The translations under genes were made by a program, and so were the position numbers. Positions 1 to 11,000 of a stretch of 64,000 nucleotides of DNA are shown here, piece by piece. Source of the DNA: Nepenthes gracilis (lineage: Eukaryota > Streptophyta > Magnoliopsida > Caryophyllales > Nepenthaceae); contig BSYO01000028.1 of assembly GCA_033239525.1 (NCBI GenBank), positions 12,951,597 through 13,015,596 of the forward strand, read 5' to 3'. Positions within the stretch are counted from its first letter, which is position 1, and each line of letters begins with the position of its first letter. The notes under the pieces were generated by a model. The model did no database searches, was not told where the DNA came from, and saw only the letters and a program-made list of their open reading frames with translations.

Positions 1-261
1 TTATGGGTGCTAAGGGTATAAAATCCATTCTTGGGCCAATTGACACTTTTAGAATAATGGCCACATGGCACGGTCCAGATTAATTCTAACAGAGTGACCA
101 TGAGTTCGAAATCAGGAAAACCCTTTTTTTTTCTGATCATCTTCCAATCAAAATCTGCACTTACGGTTGCATGCTAGTACATAAAAATGATATTGATTCT
201 TCATTCAATGAATTAAGCATTCATGCAAATTTCAGCAAAGATGTATCTGCATTAGACTCCC

Positions 262-452
262 ATATACCAATATTTTTCAATACCGTCACGATAGCTCAAT
301 ATATTTCCATATTGCCGATATTTGCCTAATATGGCTTTGATAGCTCATGATCTTTAGAATTTTTTTTCTTTTGATATATTCGAGATTGATACATATTGTT
401 TAATATGTCCGATATCAATATGGCCGTGACTGAAATCGATATTTTCATATTT
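262..452 (+). repeat. MITE-like repeat with ATATCGG-type ends (partial copy)
   Basis: AT-rich sequence full of GATAT/ATATC words, closing with CGATATTTTCAT. It aligns by eye with better-preserved copies at 21445-21713, 22721-23010 and 53084-53329: the central motifs of type 'caatatgtccgatat' and 'atatggccg' occur in the same order. The 5' terminus is eroded, so the boundaries are approximate. Confidence 0.55.
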
Positions 453-651
453 GGGATTGAGATTTTATGTTGATCAGTTCCTTAGAAATTGGAATCGACC
501 CAGACTTATATTGGCTAATGCAGGGTACCCCAGTATGTGGTCACTTGTAAAGGAATTGGCTGAGCTTATAGGTAGCATTTTACCCTCTAGCTGAGGCATG
601 GTTAAGCATGATTTTAGGATGCAAGAAATAGTGTTTCTTTGGAAGAGTACT

Positions 652-895
652 CAAAGAGAGATGCAAAATGGTGTACATGGTGTTTCACCTGAGATAATTA
701 TGCTATCTAGAGGACTGAAAGAAGATTTTCTTTTCTTTGATTAAACCAAAATTATTTGAAGAATTTTGACCAAAGAGATGCAAAATTGTGTACATGATGT
801 TTCACCTGAGATAATTATGTTTTCTCGTTTAGAGCATATGACTGAAAGAAGATTTATTTTTTTTTCGATAAACGAGAATTGTTTCAAGCATTTTG
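652..895 (+). repeat. Two-copy tandem duplication, about 119-bp period
   Basis: The block starting CAAAGAGAGATGCAAAAT at 652 recurs at 771 as CAAAGAGATGCAAAATTG. Both copies then carry the same GTGTTTCACCTGAGATAATT-like segment (second copy diverged), followed by 'ctgaaagaagatt' and a T-rich run. The copies have diverged by substitutions and small indels. No coding potential or known element is recognised. Confidence 0.75.
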
Positions 896-1847
896 CATGA
901 AAATTTCGGTTGATAAGGTCTCAATTTTGTAGGTTTGATCAGCTTAGATAATATGCTATTGACTTCACCTTATGTTTCAAAGTCAGGCACCAATATCCAT
1001 GTATGAAGTCAAAGCTTGACTATTGAGGACTTGAACATTGGATTGCATGTAAATTTGATACAAGCTTAAGTTGTAAAAGTATTTAATTTTTCATGTCTTG
1101 ATGAGGATCTTCTGCTTTTGTCTCTCCGCTTGCTAAAATATTGATTCGTCTGTTGGGCCAGATTCATTTCTTAAAAATTACTTGTAACATAATCTCAAAA
1201 GGTCTTCCCTTTTTTTTGTAATCCTTGAAATAAGTTGAATATTGAATAGTTAAAGGGATCTGCCTTTGTTTTCATAAGTAGTTTGAGACCCTCTGCAAGT
1301 CATTTCCATTCCAGCAGTAAGCCTCTCGAAAAGAGTAATATCCTAACTTGCAAGTAAGGCACTAACTTGAAAGTCCTACCTTTGATATAAGATTGTTTTA
1401 GAAATATATCAGTTTCAAGAATCAAATATATAAATTCTGAGTTGTGAATATTTTAGGAACGAGGCACTCACCTTTATGAGACAACAGAAACTATTATAAG
1501 ACAGCAACATCCAATTCTTCAACCCTATTATATGATGAGTAAGGGATTTATTCGAAGGATAGAGAATTTGAATAAAAAAGCTTATTATTCTCTCTCCAAG
1601 CACTGAAACTTGCTGCCGTCTATTGCCATGCAGTGTTTTAAGTTAAAACAGTTCTGGCTCTGTTTGCTACATTACCTTGAGACCGGTCACTTCTTTTTGT
1701 TTGCTTATTTTTGTTGTTAACTGTGAATAAATAATCTTAGTGAATCAATTTCATTCCCAAATCTAGCTCACCTCACCTTGATTTCACCTATTGGAGAACA
1801 TAAATTATAATAAAAAAAATTGATTTTCTGCAATGCATAAATTACTT

Positions 1848-1935
1848 ACATCATAGTCTCCTGTATATTTATGATACTTACCGTAGTCTCCCATATTTAT
1901 GTTACTTATACCGTAATCTCTCATATTTATGTGTG
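1848..1935 (+). repeat. Short degenerate tandem repeat, about 33-bp unit
   Basis: Three diverged units share the pattern 'actta..cgtagtctcccatatttatg', and a fourth weaker echo lies near 1990-2010. It is AT-rich, noncoding and probably a local slippage product. Confidence 0.5.
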
Positions 1936-2211
1936 CACTAGTACTCTATTACTAATAATTTTTCCATAATGCCCATATCTTTGTGTTTCTTATGCCATAA
2001 TCTCTCATATAGGCATGTGTATGACATCAAAGTCATTTTTATAATGCTTAACACAAAACCTACTCATTTCCTAAGTTTTATAACTATGATGCATTTTAAG
2101 AAAATTACTTTGTTGTTGTTCCCATTCGACTATTATGGAATAAATTATTATCTTTGCCTCACTTTAGGATCTGGTTGAAGCTCTTTAAATCGTCCCAAAC
2201 AAGCAGGAATC

Positions 2212-3896
2212 ATGATGATGATGCATGCAGCTCCAAGCAACGGTGAAAATTCTGTCTCTACGGTAGGCCCCAGGCCCGGAATGGGGTGGTCTACTGTTCC
2301 ATATACTGCTCCTCTAGCACCTCCCGGGACAAATGGAAGGCAGCAGACATCGAGCTTGGAATCTCCGATTATGTTGTTAACGGGTCACCAAAGTGCTATT
2401 TATACTATGAAGTTTAATCCATTGGGGACAATTGTTGCATCTGGGTCGCACGATAAGGAAATCTTCCTGTGGAATGTGCATGGCGATTGCAAAAATTTCA
2501 TGGTTCTTAAGGGGCACAAGAATGCAGTTCTGGATCTTCACTGGACGACTGATGGATCACAGATTATATCAGCTAGTCCTGATAAAACAATGAGGGCATG
2601 GGATGTCGAAACTGGTAAACAGGTCAAGAAGATGGCAGAACATTCGTCCTTTGTCAACTCGTGCAGCCCTGCTCGGAGGGGCCCACCTCTTGTTGTGAGT
2701 GGTTCAGATGACGGCACCGCAAAACTTTGGGACATGCGGCAAAGAGGCGCCATTCAGACGTTCCCCGACAAATATCAGATAACCGCTGTCAGTTTCTCAG
2801 ATGCGTCTGATAAAATCTACACCGGTGGTATAGACAACGATGTGAAGGTATGGGGTACTAAGTCTTATTAAGTGAGGTTTGCTGTATAAATTTGCTTTCA
2901 ACATTTACTGAATTCAGTATAATATTCTCCAAGAGTGGATGTAATTTTGCATTATTTTTTATTATATTATTCCAAGTTTTTCTATATTCATCTCTTTCTT
3001 TCTTTTTTTTCCCCTAACCATAACAAACTCATTTTTTCTCACTGGTGTTTAATTAAGCCTACATTTTTAAGTGTTTAGACCAACTTAGATGTCATTTCTT
3101 CATTTTATTTTCTGTAAGTATAATTTTTAAATGTTTACGAATATCTTTATTCCTTATCATATTATCTAGTGTGACTCCGCTCATCAGCCTTAACACTTAA
3201 ATTTCTGTAATGTTTAGTTTTTGCACATGTTGTTTGACTGCATATATTCTAATCCATAAAGTTTAGTGAGTCTAATAGTTGTATTGTAAAATTTTTCTTT
3301 CACTTTTAAAGGTATATTTAGATCATAAAAATGCACGCAAAGTAATTTTTCATTTTAACTAACACACTAATTCTATGCATCATGCCATCGTCATTAATTT
3401 TTATAATTTCTCCAATCATAGATTCAATATAACAAAATTAAGATTATTAATTTTCACTTATTCATTATTCCATGTCAAGGTATGGGATATTCGGAGAAAC
3501 GAGGTCACGATGACACTTCAAGGGCACCAAGATATGATAACGAGCATGTCGTTGAGCCCCGACGGTTCGTATCTTCTTACCAACGGCATGGACTGCAAGC
3601 TTTTCATATGGGACATGCGTCCATATGCTCCCCAAAATCGCTGTGTCAAAGTACTCGAAGGGCACCAACACAACTTCGAGAAGAACTTGCTGAAGTGTGC
3701 CTGGTCTCCCGACGGAAGCAAAGTTACCGCTGGTAGTTCCGATCGGATGGTTTATATCTGGGACACGACTTCTCGACGCATTTTGTATAAGCTCCCAGGC
3801 CACACTGGATCTGTGAATGAATCAGTCTTCCATCCCCGGGAACCGATTATTGGGTCCTGCAGCAGCGATAAGCAGATATACCTTGGAGAGCTCTAA
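2212..3896 (+). CDS. SNRNP40: U5 small nuclear ribonucleoprotein 40 kDa protein (WD40 repeat)
   Basis: Two exons, 2212-2847 and 3480-3896, encode 350 aa. The N-terminal ~50 residues are low-complexity Pro/Gly/Ser, followed by a seven-bladed WD40 propeller. Blades lie at roughly residues 54-88, 97-131, 139-174, 181-215, 224-258, 273-308 and 314-350. GH and W-D signatures are visible (LWN 86-88, AWD 129-131, LWD 172-174, VWD 213-215, IWD 255-257, IWD 305-307), and the protein ends QIYLGEL. The family contacts PRP8 in the U5 snRNP and the U4/U6.U5 tri-snRNP, so it acts in nuclear pre-mRNA splicing. The start is the first of several consecutive ATGs. The intron (2848-3479) interrupts the gene at NDVK|VWD in phase 0. 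Reading through it gives a stop seven codons later. The length is close to that of plant orthologues as I remember them (about 340-350 aa). The odd point is the direct repeat spanning both splice sites (see findings). Confidence 0.93.
3010..3440 (-). mobile_element. Degenerate RTE-type LINE 3' fragment (antisense) within the SNRNP40 intron
   Basis: The intron interior resembles the antisense strand of the plant LINE region encoding the C-terminal part of the reverse transcriptase ORF (the stretch around the conserved 'YGTECWA' and 'RMLRW' motifs in family members). The resemblance is from recollection of this abundant repeat: segments such as 'tttttgcacatgttgttt', 'aatccataaagttta' and 'ttgtattgtaaaatttttc' match its typical order. 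It is too decayed for an open frame. A related but differently decayed segment lies at 43240-43560. The call is by pattern memory and needs a repeat-library search. Confidence 0.5.
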
Positions 3897-5060
3897 ACTT
3901 GGTAGCTATGAATGATTCGATCCCTCTTGACCCTACCAAATTTATTATGAATCTTTTCCTTAATCCCTTTATTATGTGGCTTGTTTGTTTTTCTTTGCTC
4001 TGTTTTGAGTAGTAATGATTGTAACTGTGATTTTGGTCTTCTCCGTTGATGGAGTTGAGATTTGCTTTGTGTGTTTGTATTTATTAAACGGCATTTAGTT
4101 GGAGAGAATAGAAATTTTATTTTTATTTTTATTTTTAAATGAATATATATTTTTTCGTATGGTTATAATTTAACTAAAAATAAATATTTTTATGGGAATA
4201 TTTATTCTTATGTATGTAGAAATAATAATTTCTATTTATTATTGTTATTATCACTATTATTATTATTATCATTATTTTTATTTTATTTTTTGTACTATTC
4301 TATAAATTAAATAATAAAATATTAATTTTTATATTATTTTATTTTAATAATTAAATATAAAAATAATAATTTTAATTTATTTATCATCCTATTTTATTTT
4401 TAAAAATTATTATTTAATTTTTATCTTATTTCATTTCAATAAACAAACGTATCATAATTGACATTAAGGCTTTCCATCAGTTTATTTTGTTACACCATTA
4501 TCCATAATTTTTATATAAAGTGGTAATCTTATATATATATATATATATATATATATCATTTTAAAAATTTGTATGTGTATAAAAAATGTGTAAATTATGA
4601 ATTTATTACGTTTATATTTAAACTCATGTTATATGATATTAATTTCTTGATATTTTTTATATATTGATTCTGGTATAAATTAAAAATATTTATCTAATTC
4701 AAGATATTTAGAATAATGTTAATAAAAAATTACAAGATGTATTTTTTGACTTCAATTTTAGAAAAATATATTTAATATAAAAAATAAGCTTTAAATTTAA
4801 GTTATAAATTTACTTTTTTATAGTTTTATTTTAAATATTATTTAAAAATTATTAAGTTTGATAAATTTGAGTTTAATTTTAAAAAAATAAAATTAGACAA
4901 AAATTAGGATGATTTTATCGTTAAGGTGTATTTGACTTTTTATTTTTATTTTTTCCGGTCGAACCGGACAAATTCCCGGTTGAAGGAACTCGGAGAGGCT
5001 GAGGCTGAAAGCTGATAATAGAAAATAAGAGCACCTTCGATTTCGACAAACGCAAATCCC
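3897..5060. other. Intergenic region: SNRNP40 3' flank and AP5Z1 promoter side
   Basis: This is 3'UTR sequence followed by strongly AT-rich, low-complexity DNA (ATT runs near 4250-4270; an AT dinucleotide run at 4531-4556). Composition changes sharply around 4950, where CpG-containing sequence with an inverted CCGGT/ACCGG begins. That shift probably marks the promoter and transcription start region of AP5Z1. No gene is seen between the two loci. Confidence 0.6.
4531..4556. repeat. (AT)13 microsatellite
   Basis: Uninterrupted AT dinucleotide run in the intergenic AT-rich stretch. Nothing else is associated with it. Confidence 0.9.
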
Positions 5061-5090
5061 ATGTTGATATTGGTTCCAGAGAAATGGTAG
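5061..5090 (+). promoter_or_regulatory. Upstream ORF overlapping the AP5Z1 start codon
   Basis: An ATG at 5061 opens a nine-codon frame (MLILVPEKW) that ends at a TAG at 5088-5090. It therefore overlaps the AP5Z1 ATG (5084-5086) in another frame. If the transcript starts upstream of 5061, ribosomes initiating here would terminate just past the main start, which would be expected to lower AP5Z1 translation. Transcript start and use are not shown by the sequence. Confidence 0.4.
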
Positions 5091-8000
5091 ATCGAGACGG
5101 AAATTGGGACTTTCACCTGCGATCATTATCGGCGAGTGCTAGAGACTCCAATTTCGCCAGCGATCCTTCTTTAGATGCTTCCCTCTTTCAGTCTGTGAGT
5201 TCCTCTTTTTCTTTCCTTCAATTGAGTTGTCAATCTTGTTTGTTTTGAAGAAAGTGAGGTGAACTAGGTGAGATGAAATGAAATGGTCTGGATATTCTAT
5301 GTTTGGACATAAGTGAGGAAGAGTGAGACAAATGGGAGTAAGTTTCATTTCTTTTTTTTTTTTTTAAATGAAGTGAAATAGAGGTAAATAGAAGAAATTA
5401 TAGTTTTAGATTTTGCATTATTTATCTGTTTGTAGTGAATGAATGATGAAAGTTTATTAATATAAAAAAAATAGAAGTAATGTTATTATATTTTTAATTG
5501 ATCTCTGGATGAAAAATGTATTTTCGTGCATTTTTATTTATATGAATTTTACTTGATTTTCATCCCAATTATTTTGTAACTTATTGTGCCAAACATAGTG
5601 TTGATTTTTGTCAATTCCACCCATTCAAATCTCTTGTCTGCTTCTCTGATGATTCTGTGTCAGGTGAAAAGGCTGAATGAGTTGTGTAAGGATGAGAAGT
5701 CTGAGGATTTGGTAGCGAGGGTGTATCCGCCGATGAACAAGCTATTTCAACGCTGTGTGACTTCCATTTCTCAATCTCGTTCCTCAGTTGGCCTTCTGTT
5801 ACTGGTGTGCTTTCATCTGTCTCTGCAGTTTGCTATATTCCCATGTTATATTTTTGCTTGAAAATATCTTTTAAGAGCAACTGAATGTAGAGAATTCAAA
5901 TTTACTACCTGAAAGAAGCTTGATAGTCTCTAACCTTGTCGGAGTATGGTCGAATTCCTACAAAAAAAAGAAGCTTGATAAGGTTTCTGTTCCACACACC
6001 TCTGAAGCAGTCATATCTTTGGTGTGGCCAGACTTGTCACACCTCAATGAAGTGAACACTTCAGCTGCCTGCTTGCACTACGCGAGCTAGCATCTTAAGT
6101 TAGGAGCGTTTTAATTTTTGTTTGCTATTACTCCTGAAACTGTTGTAATGACACCTGACTCTCAACCAATATGACGTCTACAAAGCTGTGAAAACTTGTT
6201 CAAATCAGCTTTTCTTCTTGGTGGATGGAGTTGGGTGTGTGGAATCATTTCCTAGCCATTTCAAGTTCTCAACTTCTGCTTATATATAACCTCAAAAATA
6301 ATAGCTGATTTAAACAATCTTCATTTTGTGATAAAGAACATTATCTAAAAAACTATTAACCAAATTCAGTTAAGCCAAACCCAACATTGGAAAAGCTTGT
6401 TTCAAATCCAGCACCCCATTTTACTGCAGCCATCAGGATTTCAGCCCAACTATCATTTGGTTTCACTATGGATATGGTTTAATTTGGTTCGGTTCAATAT
6501 TGCCTCACTTGATTCTATCATCTACCCAATATATCTATCCTGCTGTTGACTAAGCTTCTAAATCAAGACCGGACAATCAGAACTCTAAAACATTATGTCA
6601 CACATGGTGAGGAGCCCATAAGCAGTAGCTTTGAAATAATATACATATATAGCATACTGGTGCTATCTATCTATTGGAACCAGCAATGGAGGACATGCAC
6701 TTGGAAGCATCATCATCCCTCAAGAACATAGCCAACCCCAAATCAGAAACCTATGCCTTGTAGTCCGAATCCAGTAATATATTGTTTCTCCTTCATATCT
6801 CTATTCATTATAAATGGTGTACAATCATGGGGCAAGTAGCAAAGCTCCCTTTGCTGCCTTCACTGCTATTCTCTACCTAGTCTCCTATTGCTATTCAATC
6901 CATGAATAATCTCCCTAATCTATCTTTCATTGTTTAATGCTCTGTTGATCCTTATATTACACTTCAAGAGGAGAAAAATGGAATCCCACACTTTAGGGGG
7001 AGGTACGTCCTGTGGGTATGGGATCATTCTGGTTGATTGACAAGGCTTACTTGCTTTACAGCTGATCAGTGCAACGCCTAGGTTGCTTGAGTTCCAAAGA
7101 GGTTTAGATTTTAACTCTTATGGTGTATGGTGATGTAGCCTTCTATTGTTTGATTTCATGTTGAGTCGTAGTAGTATTCCTATCTTGTATGGTATTATTC
7201 GTTGCCAATAGTTGAAGTTGTTGTGAGAAATATTTGCATCCTCGATTTCAATTTTGCTAATTAAAAACATGAGCCACTTATTTTGGGTCATTCCATTGTA
7301 AGTCCCACACCCAATGGATAGTTTATTTGGAGGGTCACGTGATATTTTATGGAGGGTTCACTTGAGTGACATTGTTCATTGAAGGTCGTATGATATTTGT
7401 GCGAGGTTTACTCGAGCGAAACTATTCTCAAAAGGTTCCTTGAGATGGCCGCATGCTGGTGGCTTAGTGTTAGGGCTAGAAGGATTTCTAGTAGATGTTC
7501 ACGAGAGGACTATGAGCTGGCTGCTTAAGTGTTAGGACCAGGAGGTTTTCTAGTGATGACCATGGAATAGCTGCAAGCTAGCTGCTCAAGTGGTTGTGTG
7601 GGATATAAAAGGTCATGATTTGATTTTAGGGCATCTAAAATTATTTTTAGTACAAAAGGATACACAAAGAGATAAGAAAGAAGAGAAAGATGTTTGACAT
7701 CCGATTGAGATTTGATTTGTGTTTCATTTTTCATCCAAGTCAGGTATGTTGTTCTAGTCTTGTTTTCTAGGGCGTATTATTGTTTGGTTATCCATTGTTT
7801 CGATATATCTTCTCTAGTGAATCGTTAGGTATATTGAGAGTTGTATTCAATTGGTCATTTATTCGGATTGTAGTGGAGGAATTTTAGAGGGGGTTATATT
7901 TATAACTAGACATTTTATAATGGATTTTTTGGAGATTGTCTCATGGCTTTTCCTCTTGTTAAAAATGGTTTTCCATATTAAATATGACCGTACAATTTGT

Positions 8001-11000
8001 GTGTGCTTGATTGTGTGATTTTGTTGTTTATGTTCTTATAGTGTTTGATATTTGACGATTTGAAGGATTTGGAGGTTCATTTCGTTGTGCTGATTGTGTG
8101 CGTATTTTTATTGCCAGAAAATTTTAGTAAGTAGTACAGAGAGTAGGTTTTTTTGGGTTGTGAAAACTAAAATTGGATAGTATTAATGTCGAAGGGTTTG
8201 CCATTCCACATAGAGCAATTTTTCGAGCAAATTAATTTTATCTTTTGTCAAAAAAGAGTAAGAAATGTTTTTACCTGTGAAGGAACAATAAAGGCAATAC
8301 AGAAGGAGGAAGATAAGCCAAAGGGGATGAAAGATGAGAAGTGGAAAGACATGAAGGATCATGTAAATTGTACAATCAAGTTGTATCTCACGTATAACAC
8401 ATTTTGAAAAATCATTGGTTTGTCTGACTTAGCGGAAATCTAGATAAAGTTGGAGGATTATTTTAAGTCTAAATCCTTAATGATGAGGTTGTATGTGAAG
8501 AAGAAATTTTATGGCCTATAGTTGTTTGAAGGAAAAAGTTTTGAAAAGTACTTAGATGAGTTTAATTGGATTTAATGCAAATGTAGGTGCTTGATGAGAA
8601 GGTTAAGGGTGAAGTTAAGTCATTGGTGTTGTTGGCTTTGTTGTGACCTCGTATGATCATATTATCATGGTATTGCTATTCAGGAAGGACACGCTTAGTT
8701 TTAATGAGGTCATTGCTTTCTTATTTATAAATGAGTTTAGGCGGAAGGGAAGTGATGAGATTTTGAGGGAGTAAATGCCTTGGTATCCACTAGTGGTTGG
8801 GGGCATAGGAGTTCGAGGGAGTGATATGGCAAGTCAAAGAGGAACAATAGCTAGTCCAAGTTCAAGGACATCGAGTGCTTTTATTGTGGTAAAAAGGTCA
8901 CATTAAATGGGATTGTTTTAAGAGGAAGTAAGAGAAGAAGGGTGGTAGCGAGTAACAAAAGAGAAGGAATCATGACGATAATGATTGGGCCTTAATTGCT
9001 ACTTATGGAAGCCTTTTAGTTGTTCACACGGAGAAAACATGGAGCTTTACAAGCCACGAGATGAATTTAGTGATGGTAGCGGATCATCACACTATGCGAC
9101 ATCGAAGAAGTTCTTCTTCATTTCCTATATGTTGGGGATTATGGGGTATTGAAAATGGGTAATGATGACTTGTCAAGGTGGGCATTGGGGATGTTAGTTT
9201 GTGAACAAGCAATGGGATAAAACTTCTGTAGAGGGGTGTGTGACATTCTGCTGATATCCGTTGAATTTGATTTCAACCATAAAGCTTGACAAGGAGATCT
9301 TTTGCACGGTGTTCGGCAAGGGCCAATGGAAGCTCACCAAAGACTTTGCGGTTGTGGTAAGGGAAAGTAAGTGATCAAGTCGGTACTTGATGGAGGTTTT
9401 GGTTGCCAATGCCAAGGCGACCAACGGGAAATTTGGTCAAAGTAGTGGGAGGAGGTTGACGAGGAGTGCAACAAGAAGTGATGCTAAAATGTAGGAGGGG
9501 AGTGGCAATACTCTAGGTTTGGTAGAGCGAATGAGGGTGCCATTCAAACTTGCGGAGGTTGACATTCAGATCCCTGTGGAGGGAAAGTTGTCAGAGGATA
9601 AGAGATAACGGTCATCGGGGTAGCAAGGGGCCCTTTGCAAAGTTGTGAGGGAAAGTTTATTGAGTTTTGGGCCACTCTCTTGTGAATTTCACATCCAATG
9701 AATGGATTATCTAAAGGGTCGCGTGATGGTTGTAGGAGGTTCACTAAAGTGACACTTTTCACTAAAGGTCGCGTGATGTTTGCTTGAGCAAAACGGTTTG
9801 TGGGAGGTTCCTTGAAAAGGCCGTGAGTTAACAGCTTAAGTGCTAAGAATGGAATGATTTTTAGTAGGTATCCGCAAGAGTACCGTGAGCTAACTGTTTA
9901 AGCACCAAGATTGGGAAATTTTCTTGGTGGTGATTGTGGGGTGGCTGTGAGCTATCCGCTTAAGCGGCCATAAGGGATATAAATGGCTCTAATATGATTT
10001 TTAGGGCATCTGAAATTATTTTCAACACAAAAAGTGCTGCATGAAGAGAAAGAAAAGAGAAAAAAGATAAGAGGAGAAAGTAGGACATCTGGTTAAGGTT
10101 TGATTCCGGTTTTATTTTTCGCTAAAGTTGGGTATGTTACTCTAATCTTGTTTTGTAGGACGTATTACCGTTTAGTTATTCATTTTTTTAGTTATTTATT
10201 GTGTTTTTTTCGTGTTGTATTGGTATCGAAAAGGTTATATTTGTAATAGGAGATTTTTCTAGATTTCTTTGGGTTGCCCTAAGTTGTGTTTGGATTGTGT
10301 TTAATTGCATAATTTTGTTCATTGTACTCTTACGGTGCATGGTGGCTGATGATTGATGGGAGATTTGGAGGCCTATTTAATTTGTGCTGGTTGTGTGTGT
10401 ATTTTTCTTCTTGGGGAATCCCAACAATCATTATCTTAAGTTCTCAACGACTCATCGATGATCCTACCTAGCCATCTTTCTACCAATCTTCCTCAGTGTC
10501 CTCCAGGGGGCATTTCTGAGCATTTTGTCATGTAGCATAGAATATTCAACATCCATCTCCAGCTCAGCTTATTTACTTTGATGTCACAATAGATCTGTCC
10601 TCTTTTATATTGAGGACGTTGTGGTTGGATATTCCCTTGCCTGCTTGCTTATTCATTCCCTGGAAAAAAAGGTATGTTTCATCATTAGGTTTAAACAACT
10701 CTCTCCATTTTCGCATTTATTTTACATAGAAGGACCAATGGGTCACTTTGAACTACTTATTTATGCATATTTGGTCATAGATATTGGAACAATCTTGTCT
10801 TGCCAAGACTAATGTTATAAATTTCTAGATGTTTCTCCTGTTCTGTACTCCTCTTTCAAGAGGAAGATATTTTGGGTTTTTTTGCTGAATTAGGGAGTGA
10901 CACAACTTCTTCCAAAGTTCTGGTTTGTACATTTCTGATAGTTAAATTTGAATTCCATATTAGTTTCAAGTGGGACAAACACCAATTTGTGGAAGTCTTC

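Larger units (their letters stand above)
1..2211. other. Intergenic / 5' leader region upstream of SNRNP40
   Basis: No protein-coding gene is recognisable here. The stretch is AT-rich and holds a MITE-like repeat (about 262-452), a local tandem duplication (652-895) and a short tandem repeat (1848-1935), each listed separately. Just before the SNRNP40 start there is a pyrimidine-rich tract ending in AG near 2168, which could be the acceptor of a 5'UTR intron. If so, part of this region is transcribed leader. The sequence alone does not show where transcription begins. Confidence 0.6.
7270..10426 (+). mobile_element. Decayed Ty1/copia-type LTR retrotransposon in AP5Z1 intron 2
   Basis: Two related terminal blocks (about 7270-8125 and 9661-10426) flank a short internal region. 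The blocks share ordered landmarks: a start near a 'ttttgggycay' motif, 'ccaatg', 'gggtcrcgtgat', a repeated 'cttaagtg' segment, 'gatttttagggcatctaaa', an A/G-rich 'agaaagaagagaaaga' tract and a 'tgctgrttgtgtgygta' end. Between them lie a Gag-like frame (8186-8407), a frameshifted CCHC zinc knuckle (8869-8935) and scrambled remnants to about 9600. No RT or integrase remains, so this is an internally deleted non-autonomous copy in the same orientation as AP5Z1. Exact ends and target-site duplication could not be fixed. Confidence 0.75.

Noticed and set aside
2212..2871. A 219-codon frame that could be read as a complete short WD40 protein
   Set aside because: It runs through the GT donor at 2848 into the intron and ends after VWGTKSY. 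Joining 2847 to 3480 gives the full seven-blade protein, so the frame is an intron-retention artefact.
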